The notes under the pieces: generated by a model | Seen by the model: only the letters and a program-made list of their open reading frames with translations | What the model was told of the DNA's origin: nothing | Database searches by the model: none | Shown here: positions 1 to 4,540 of the stretch, piece by piece | Position numbering within the stretch: the stretch's first letter is position 1 | Layout: each line of letters begins with the position of its first letter | Program-made: the position numbers and the translations under genes | Assembly: GCA_900553935.1 (NCBI GenBank) | Contig: USFK01000109.1 | Coordinates: forward strand, 1 to 5,612 | DNA length: 5,612 nt | Direction of reading: 5' to 3' | From: an uncultured Collinsella sp. | Lineage (GTDB): Bacteria; Actinomycetota; Coriobacteriia; Coriobacteriales; Coriobacteriaceae

Positions 1-143
1 GCTATCTGCTGGCTCGCTTGCGCGGCGAGGCTGGCGAGGGCGTGGTCGCCGCGCCTGACGAGGATGGCGCTTCTGCGGCGGATGCCACCGAGGGCGAGGT
101 CGCTGCCGACCCCGAGCCTTCCGCAAAGGACGCCGACAAGTGA
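1..143 (+). CDS. C-terminal tail of an unidentified protein (5' truncated)
   Basis: An open frame enters from the left edge (first complete codon at base 3) and gives 46 residues before TGA at 141-143. The visible part begins YLLARLRG, which could be the end of a membrane helix followed by basic residues. It then becomes a hydrophilic tail rich in Ala, Glu and Asp, ending in KDADK. I do not recognise the family and no domain can be named. The frame is supported by its typical codon choice and by its stop sitting exactly in a TGATG overlap with the next start, a usual sign of translational coupling. The tail resembles in composition the acidic tail of the signal peptidase downstream. Its neighbour suggests a role in export or the cell surface, perhaps as a partner or substrate of that peptidase, but this is only a guess. 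Confidence 0.65.
   Translation, partial: YLLARLRGEAGEGVVAAPDEDGASAADATEGEVAADPEPSAKDADK
125..130 (+). promoter_or_regulatory. Ribosome binding site of the signal peptidase gene
   Basis: AAAGGA lies inside the end of the upstream gene. It is 9 bases before GTG at 140 and 12 bases before ATG at 143. The spacing favours GTG slightly, while the TGATG stop/start overlap favours ATG. The two choices differ by one residue. Confidence 0.5.
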
Positions 144-853
144 TGAAGCACGTGCTCCGCGTGATCAACGTGTTGGCGACCGTGGTGATCCTGGTCGCCT
201 TTGTGGTGCTGCTGCGCACGGTGTTCACGCCCGCCGGCGAGATTCCCACCATCATGGGCTACGGCTTTATGCGCACGCTGACCGGCTCGATGGAGCCGGC
301 GATTCCCGTGCATTCGTTTATCGTCGTCGATATCGACAACAGTCAGGCCTACCAGGTGGGTGACATCATCACCTTCCATTCGTCCGATGACGCGCTGGAG
401 GGTTCGCTCAACACGCATCGCATCGTTGCCGTGGAGGATGCGGCCGACGGCACGCCGGTTTACCGCACCAAGGGCGATGCCAATCCGGTCGAGGATGCTG
501 CGCCCGTGCCCGCCGCCGACGTGGTGGGGCGCGTGGTCTTTGTCTCGGCGGGGCTGGGCGTGGTGGTCTCGTTGCTCACCAATCCGCTGCTGTTCTTTCC
601 GCTTATCGTGGTGCCGCTGATCGTGCTGCTGGTGCTCGAGATTCGCCATATGGTCAAGACAACGCAAGAGGTGGCACGCGCCGAGGACGAGGCCGCCTTG
701 CGAGCCGCCGTTGAGCAGATTCGCGAAAAGCGCCGTCGCGAGCAGGAGGAGCAGGGCGACGCCGGTGACGAGGGCGATGCCGACGGTGGCCATACCGATG
801 AAAGTGCGGAAGCCGATCCCGGCGCCCCAGGCGATTCCAACCGCTCGGCATAG
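143..853 (+). CDS. Signal peptidase I, ER/archaeal (SipW-like) type
   Basis: A membrane serine protease that removes signal peptides from exported proteins on the outer face of the membrane. The 236 residues (from ATG; 237 if GTG at 140 is used) show an N-terminal membrane segment at about 7-29 and the catalytic serine in TGSMEP (Ser49). GDIITF at about 73-78 is followed by NTHRIV with His92, which replaces the lysine of the usual bacterial enzyme and marks the ER/SipW class. TKGDANPVED at about 109-118 carries candidate acidic residues Asp112 and Asp118. A second membrane segment lies at about 137-165. The final 70 residues are a charged, probably coiled-coil and then acidic cytoplasmic tail, longer than I would expect for SipW-type enzymes. 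In Firmicutes SipW processes biofilm proteins of the TasA/camelysin type; no such substrate is visible here. The gene is coupled to the one upstream by a TGATG overlap. The family is secure, the substrates unknown. Confidence 0.9.
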   Translation: MKHVLRVINVLATVVILVAFVVLLRTVFTPAGEIPTIMGYGFMRTLTGSMEPAIPVHSFIVVDIDNSQAYQVGDIITFHSSDDALEGSLNTHRIVAVEDAADGTPVYRTKGDANPVEDAAPVPAADVVGRVVFVSAGLGVVVSLLTNPLLFFPLIVVPLIVLLVLEIRHMVKTTQEVARAEDEAALRAAVEQIREKRRREQEEQGDAGDEGDADGGHTDESAEADPGAPGDSNRSA

Positions 854-890
854 CTCATCGGTGCCTTTCGTCCCTGCAATTTGGACGCTC

Positions 891-912
891 GCAGATGCTC
901 CGCATCATCTGC
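891..912 (+). promoter_or_regulatory. Inverted repeat between the direct repeats; operator or weak terminator
   Basis: GCAGATG (891-897) and CATCTGC (906-912) are perfect inverse complements separated by 8 bases. They lie just upstream of the proposed promoter. As RNA this is a 7-bp stem followed only by TATTT, so it would be a weak terminator for the signal peptidase transcript. As DNA it could be a dimer-binding operator. The sequence alone cannot decide. Confidence 0.35.
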
Positions 913-931
913 TATTTCATACCAATATTCG

Positions 932-940
932 TGCTACAGT
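932..940 (+). promoter_or_regulatory. Extended -10 promoter candidate for the EamA transporter gene
   Basis: TGCTACAGT fits the extended -10 pattern TGN-TANNNT, with hexamer TACAGT at 935-940. No good -35 box is seen 16-18 bases upstream, which is acceptable for an extended -10 promoter. Transcription would start near 947, inside the second direct repeat, leaving a leader of about 30 bases. Confidence 0.4.
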
Positions 941-978
941 TTGGACGCTTTATTGCCAATTGATTTCTGGGGAGTGGA

Positions 979-2001
979 ATGGAACAGAAGCGCTCGGCGC
1001 AGTGTGCACGTGAAAGGGCTTCGGTACCGATGACGGCGGCGTCTGATTTTATCGTGCCCGAGGGGACTGACGAGCTGAGCCGCAGCACCCGCCGCGCATG
1101 GCGCGACCGCCTCAACGACGCCCAGGCGCGCAAGATGGCCCTGGGTACGCTCGCCGCGTTTGCCGGCGGTACGTTTTGGGGTTTTTCTGGCACCAGCGCC
1201 AGCTACCTCTTTGACGTGTGCCATATCGAGACGTTTTGGCTGATGAGCGTGCGCCAAGTTATCGCTGGCCTGCTCTTTATGTTCGTTGTGCTCAGAAAAG
1301 ACCGCGACCGCTTGATCGAGCTGTGGACTACCCCCGCCGATCGCAAGCAGCTTATTCTGTTTACGATCTTTGGCCTGCTGTTCAACCAGCTTTGCTATCT
1401 GTCAGCCGTGCGCCTGACCAACGCGGGCACCGCGACCGTCTTCCAGTGCCTGCAGCTGGTGGTCGTCATGGGGTATGCCTGCGTCACCGCGCATCGACTG
1501 CCGCGCACGCGCGAGGCTCTTGGCATTTTGCTCGCATTGGGCGGAACGTTTTTGATCGCCACGGGCGGCGACCCCAGTACGCTCAACATCTCGCCGATGG
1601 GCCTGCTCTCGGGCCTTTTGTGCGCAGTGGGCGGTGCCTGCATAGCAATCATCCCTGCCGGAATCCTCAACAAATACGGTAGCCCGGTCGTCACGGGCTC
1701 GGCCATGCTTTCGGCGGGAATCGTGATGAGTATCTTTACCCAGCCGTGGGCGCATATGCCGGCGCTCGGCCCCTCGGGTGTCGGCGCGCTCGCGATATTT
1801 ATTGTGGTGGGGTCGTTCTTCGCCTATATGTTCTACATGCAGGGCGTTAAGGAGATTGGCTCGGTGCGCGCGAGCCTCCTTGGAACCATGGAGCCGGTTT
1901 CGGCCACCATCAGCAGCGCCCTTATGCTGGGAACGGTGTTTTTGCCCACCGACCTGGCGGGCTTTGCCATGATTATCGCGATGGTGTTTTTGACGGTGTA
2001 G
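979..2001 (+). CDS. EamA/DMT family transporter, ten membrane segments
   Basis: A membrane permease of the drug/metabolite transporter superfamily, which moves small molecules such as amino acids or other metabolites. The substrate cannot be read from sequence. Of its 340 residues about the first 52 are polar; ten hydrophobic segments follow at roughly 54-77, 85-104, 124-143, 147-170, 179-195, 205-230, 238-254, 264-285, 295-320 and 323-340. Family-like features are the glycine-rich first helix (GGTFWGFSG), TNAGTATVFQCLQ in helix 4 and its counterpart SVRASLLGTMEPVSATI in helix 9. These correspond to the two repeated EamA halves. The protein stops directly after helix 10. The start at 979 is preceded by GGGGAG (969-974) with a short 4-base spacing. 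ATG at 1030 (Met18) is an alternative, as the polar N-terminus is longer than usual. It is probably transcribed alone, from its own promoter. Confidence 0.88.
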   Translation: MEQKRSAQCARERASVPMTAASDFIVPEGTDELSRSTRRAWRDRLNDAQARKMALGTLAAFAGGTFWGFSGTSASYLFDVCHIETFWLMSVRQVIAGLLFMFVVLRKDRDRLIELWTTPADRKQLILFTIFGLLFNQLCYLSAVRLTNAGTATVFQCLQLVVVMGYACVTAHRLPRTREALGILLALGGTFLIATGGDPSTLNISPMGLLSGLLCAVGGACIAIIPAGILNKYGSPVVTGSAMLSAGIVMSIFTQPWAHMPALGPSGVGALAIFIVVGSFFAYMFYMQGVKEIGSVRASLLGTMEPVSATISSALMLGTVFLPTDLAGFAMIIAMVFLTV

Positions 2002-2002
2002 C

Positions 2003-2038
2003 TGGCGCCAAGACGGAAAAGGCGTTGTGCCACATTTT
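2003..2038 (+). terminator. Weak terminator candidate after the EamA transporter gene
   Basis: TGGCGC (2003-2008) can pair with GTGCCA (2027-2032), six pairs including one G-T, across an 18-base loop, and ATTTT follows. It sits two bases after the stop codon, where a terminator is expected. The stem is short and the loop large, so support is modest. Confidence 0.3.
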
Positions 2039-2061
2039 CGCCAATTGATGTCCGTGTCTGG

Positions 2062-2105
2062 AGTTTAGCTGTCGATGCTCAAAATGCCATAAACTAGTAA
2101 CGTTA
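2062..2105 (+). promoter_or_regulatory. Promoter-like region with palindromes before the DUF4012 gene
   Basis: An AT-richer stretch lies 40-80 bases before the start codon. Possible -10 boxes are TAAACT (2090-2095) or CATAAA (2088-2093), the latter preceded by TGC as in an extended -10. No convincing -35 box is present. AGTTTA (2062-2067) and TAAACT (2090-2095) form an inverted repeat. ACTAGT (2093-2098) and TAACGTTA (2098-2105) are adjoining palindromes near the expected transcription start. Confidence 0.3.
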
Positions 2106-2132
2106 TGGACTTTTTCATTGCGACTCAATTGC

Positions 2133-2137
2133 GAGGA
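2133..2137 (+). promoter_or_regulatory. Ribosome binding site fixing the DUF4012 start at 2145
   Basis: GAGGA lies 7 bases before ATG at 2145, an ideal spacing. The frame also opens upstream at TTG 2118, but that start would put this Shine-Dalgarno inside the coding region and has no site of its own. ATG 2145 is therefore preferred. Confidence 0.75.
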
Positions 2138-2144
2138 TTTCTTT

Positions 2145-4457
2145 ATGGCTGGTAATCACTTTAAGGGCAGCGATAGCGGCCGTCCTGCAGTTCCGCCGCG
2201 TCCGAACGGGGCTGGTAAGGCCGGCACGCCGGGCGGCGCTGGGCAGGGCGGTTCCGGTAAGCGCGTGTCCCCGGGCGAGACGGCGATGTTTACCGCTCTG
2301 TACGAGCAGTCTCAAAAGGCAAAAAAGACCGGCCGTGCAAGAGGGAATGTCTTTGCGGGCGGTGCAACCTCCACGTCGCAGCCGAGCGGGGCCCCTTCGA
2401 TACCTGCGAACAACGCAGGTGCTGCCAACGCCGCGAATACCGCCGGCAACGTTAATGCCGGCAAGGCCGCCAACAATACTCCCTCTGCCGGTGGCGCGGG
2501 GCTTACGGGTAACCTTGGCACGATTTACACCGGCGCCTCCGAGACTGGCACGTTCGCCCGCCTGGATGATAGCGGTGCCGAGTTTGCGGGCTCGGGTTCC
2601 AAGGAAGATTATTACGATTTTGGCTTGAACTACGGTAGCGACGCTTCGTCGAGTTCGACCTCTGACGGTCTGGTCCGTCATCGCCATCGCAAGGGCGAGC
2701 GCAAAAAGCGTCACACTGGCGCCATTATTGCCGCTGTAGTCGCGGTGCTTCTCGTTGCGCTTGGCGCAAGTGGCTTTATGCTGCTTAACTCGGCAAAGAC
2801 CGTAAAGAGCGAAGCGAAGGAGGCTGTCGAGATCGTCGGTGGCCTTAAGGACAAGGTCACGTCGGGCGATTTTTCGACGCTGCCTGACGACGCGAAGAAG
2901 ATCGATGAGCTCTGCGATAGCATGAAGGCGGAGACCTCGAGCCCGCTGTGGACGGTGGCTTCGTTTATCCCGGTGTATGGCAGCGACATCAATGCGGCCC
3001 GCACCATGATTGATGCCCTGTCCGATGTCTCGAGCAACGCGCTGGTTCCCATGGCCGACAACCTTTCGCAGGCCACGCCAGGCAAGCTGTTCCAGGACGG
3101 CATGATTAACGTGTCCGCGCTGCAGGCCGTTGCCGATTCGCTTTCCGATAGCTCCAAGGTGTTCAAGAGCGCCAACGAGAAGATCCAGGGTATTGGCGAT
3201 ACTCATATTTCCCAAGTGACCGAGCTGGTCGATAAGGCCAAGGACGGCTTTGCCACCCTCAACGGCGCGGTTGACGCGGCGGAGAAGGTCGCCCCCGTCC
3301 TTCCCCAGATGCTCGGTGCCAACGGCCAGACGCGCAACTACCTTGTGTACGCCATGAACAACGTCGAGATTCGTGCCTGCGGCGGCTTTGGCGGTTCGCA
3401 GGGCCTGATTTCGGTCACCGACGGCCAGATGTCGATTGGCGAGTTTGTTCCATGTATTGCGCTTGGCAAAGAGGAGGCGGTTGAGAGCGTCGACGAAGAG
3501 GACGAGGCGCTGTTTGGCGACCACAGTAACCTGTACAACTCTGGTAACGCGTATTCGCCCGATTGGCCCCGCAACTCGCAGCGTGTCGCCGCGCTGTGGA
3601 AGTCCCAGTATGGGCAGGACGTTGACGGCGTCGTGGGTATCGACCCGGTGTTCCTGCAGTATCTGCTGGGCCTCGTCGGTAATGTCTCGCTGCCCGACGG
3701 AACGGTTGTCGACGGCACCAACGCCGCAAAGGTCCTCATGCACGATGTGTACTGGAACTATCCGGTCGAGGAGTCTGACGGCATCTTTGCATCCGTCGCC
3801 AGCGCTGCCTTCGACAAGATCCTTGGCGGTATCGGCGATGTCGATGTTACGAAGCTTGTCAGCGCCGTTGAGCGCGGTGCCGAAGAGGGCCGCCTGATCG
3901 CGTGGATGAAAAACGATGACGAGCAGAACGCTATCAAGCAGATGAACATCGACGCCTCGCTGCCCGATCCGGATGACCCGAGTGAAGATCCCGTTGCTGG
4001 TGTCTACTTTAACAACCTGAGCTTCTCCAAGCTCGACTGGTACCTGAATGCCGATACGCAGATTGGCCAGGGCGTCAAGAACGGTGACGGCACGTGCTCG
4101 TATCGCATCACCGTTACCCTGACGAACATCATGACGCAGGAGGAGGCAGGCAAGCTGCCCGACTACGTCGCGGCGAGCGCACCCGATGCAGCGCGCGACG
4201 ACGAGCGTCTGAATGTCTCGTTGTTTGCACCGACGGGCGGCAACATTACTGATCTGACCGTCGAGGGCACCCAGTTTGGTCTTGGCGCCGCTACGTGGCA
4301 TGGAATCCCCTTCTATTCGGGCACCGTTGACCTGCATGCTGGCGAGACGACGACGATCACATATACGCTGACCACGTCGGCCGAGGCGGGGGACAAGCCG
4401 CTTACGCTGCGTCAGACTCCTACATGCCAGGCGGCTCGCGACAGCGCGTCGGCGTAG
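2145..4457 (+). CDS. DUF4012 domain membrane-anchored surface protein
   Basis: A 770-residue protein of unknown biochemical role. DUF4012 proteins occur in actinobacteria and some other Gram-positives, often near exopolysaccharide genes. Residues 1-177 are low-complexity, rich in Gly, Ala, Asn and Ser, with no signal peptide. A basic cluster at about 178-190 (RHRHRKGERKKRH) precedes a single membrane helix at about 192-215, so the head should be cytoplasmic and residues 216-770 outside. The region at about 216-390 looks helical. The DUF4012 core follows at about 395-535, with NYLVYAMNNVEIRACGGFGG and then WKSQYGQDVDGVVGIDPVFLQYLLG, which match the family pattern of an N-E-R-GGF stretch and a later D-G-V-x-x-I-D-P stretch. 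The C-terminal 140 residues are rich in Thr and look like beta structure. Five cysteines (257, 412, 437, 651, 761) lie in the extracellular part and could form disulfides. It likely forms its own transcription unit. Family membership is well supported; function is not known. Confidence 0.87.
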   Translation: MAGNHFKGSDSGRPAVPPRPNGAGKAGTPGGAGQGGSGKRVSPGETAMFTALYEQSQKAKKTGRARGNVFAGGATSTSQPSGAPSIPANNAGAANAANTAGNVNAGKAANNTPSAGGAGLTGNLGTIYTGASETGTFARLDDSGAEFAGSGSKEDYYDFGLNYGSDASSSSTSDGLVRHRHRKGERKKRHTGAIIAAVVAVLLVALGASGFMLLNSAKTVKSEAKEAVEIVGGLKDKVTSGDFSTLPDDAKKIDELCDSMKAETSSPLWTVASFIPVYGSDINAARTMIDALSDVSSNALVPMADNLSQATPGKLFQDGMINVSALQAVADSLSDSSKVFKSANEKIQGIGDTHISQVTELVDKAKDGFATLNGAVDAAEKVAPVLPQMLGANGQTRNYLVYAMNNVEIRACGGFGGSQGLISVTDGQMSIGEFVPCIALGKEEAVESVDEEDEALFGDHSNLYNSGNAYSPDWPRNSQRVAALWKSQYGQDVDGVVGIDPVFLQYLLGLVGNVSLPDGTVVDGTNAAKVLMHDVYWNYPVEESDGIFASVASAAFDKILGGIGDVDVTKLVSAVERGAEEGRLIAWMKNDDEQNAIKQMNIDASLPDPDDPSEDPVAGVYFNNLSFSKLDWYLNADTQIGQGVKNGDGTCSYRITVTLTNIMTQEEAGKLPDYVAASAPDAARDDERLNVSLFAPTGGNITDLTVEGTQFGLGAATWHGIPFYSGTVDLHAGETTTITYTLTTSAEAGDKPLTLRQTPTCQAARDSASA
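2402..2420 (+). other. Intragenic perfect hairpin in the DUF4012 gene
   Basis: ACCTGCG (2402-2408) and CGCAGGT (2414-2420) are perfect inverse complements around the loop AACAA. It lies in the part encoding the low-complexity cytoplasmic head (about residues 87-92), where amino-acid constraint is weak. It may be chance. No T-run follows, so it is not an intrinsic terminator. Confidence 0.35.
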
Positions 4458-4475
4458 GATTTTTCTGGTAGCGCA

Positions 4476-4491
4476 GATAATCGAGTACCAT
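4476..4491 (+). promoter_or_regulatory. Possible -10 region for glmM
   Basis: GATAAT (4476-4481) matches the -10 consensus at five of six bases, and TACCAT (4486-4491) at four. Neither has a good -35 box at normal spacing. If either is used, transcription starts at about 4488-4498, and the hairpin at 4495-4521 would lie at the very 5' end of the glmM transcript. Confidence 0.3.
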
Positions 4492-4494
4492 TTT

Positions 4495-4527
4495 GGGGCG
4501 GACAGGCAATCTGTTCGCCCCTATTTT
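4495..4527 (+). terminator. GC-rich hairpin between the DUF4012 gene and glmM; probable terminator
   Basis: GGGGCGGACAG (4495-4505) pairs with CTGTTCGCCCC (4511-4521): eleven pairs including one G-T, around the 5-base loop GCAAT, followed by TATTTT (4522-4527). It is the strongest hairpin I found in the window. Its place 37 bases after the DUF4012 stop fits an intrinsic terminator, though the T-run is interrupted. It ends only 8 bases before the glmM Shine-Dalgarno, so it also fills the glmM leader and could act there. Confidence 0.6.
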
Positions 4528-4528
4528 G

Positions 4529-4535
4529 TAAGGAG
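4529..4535 (+). promoter_or_regulatory. Ribosome binding site of glmM
   Basis: TAAGGAG, a near-ideal Shine-Dalgarno, stands 5 bases before ATG at 4541. This fixes the start, which also agrees with the usual MKYFGTDGFRG-type beginning of GlmM proteins. Confidence 0.85.
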
Positions 4536-4540
4536 AGCGC

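Larger units (their letters stand above)
874..950 (+). repeat. Pair of 17-bp imperfect direct repeats, 60 bp apart
   Basis: Bases 874-890 (CTGCAATTTGGACGCTC) and 934-950 (CTACAGTTTGGACGCTT) match at 14 of 17 positions, with a shared core TTTGGACGCT at 880-889 and 940-949. The offset is exactly 60 bp. The downstream copy overlaps the likely -10 box and start site of the transporter gene, so the pair may be a duplicated promoter segment or two sites for one regulator. No regulator gene is in the window. Confidence 0.55.

Noticed and set aside
2..793. A 263-codon minus-strand open frame opposite the signal peptidase gene
   Set aside because: The translation is biased to His, Arg and Gly with no recognisable domain, while the sense frame has the catalytic motifs of signal peptidase I.
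711..1013. A 100-codon plus-strand frame bridging the signal peptidase end and the following gap
   Set aside because: It has no good ribosome binding site, overlaps two better-supported genes in another frame, and its translation is low complexity in the overlapped part with no known motif.
955..2049. GCCAATTGAT present in both gaps flanking the EamA gene (955-964 and 2040-2049)
   Set aside because: A shared 10-mer is expected several times by chance in 5.6 kb, the surrounding bases do not match well, and there is no flanking duplication typical of an inserted element.
2118..2144. TTG at 2118 as the start of the DUF4012 gene
   Set aside because: It would add nine residues and place the good GAGGA Shine-Dalgarno inside the coding sequence. 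ATG 2145 has ideal spacing.
2115..4337. A 740-codon open frame on the minus strand opposite the DUF4012 gene
   Set aside because: Its codons are exactly in register with the sense codons, so antisense stops need sense TTA, CTA or TCA codons, which this gene avoids. The open frame is explained by codon bias. The predicted protein resembles no family I know, and the sense protein has clear DUF4012 motifs.
4495..4540. A glmS-type ribozyme or riboswitch before glmM
   Set aside because: Only one simple hairpin is present in an 83-bp gap. There is no room or visible sequence for the multi-helix fold of the known amino-sugar ribozyme.
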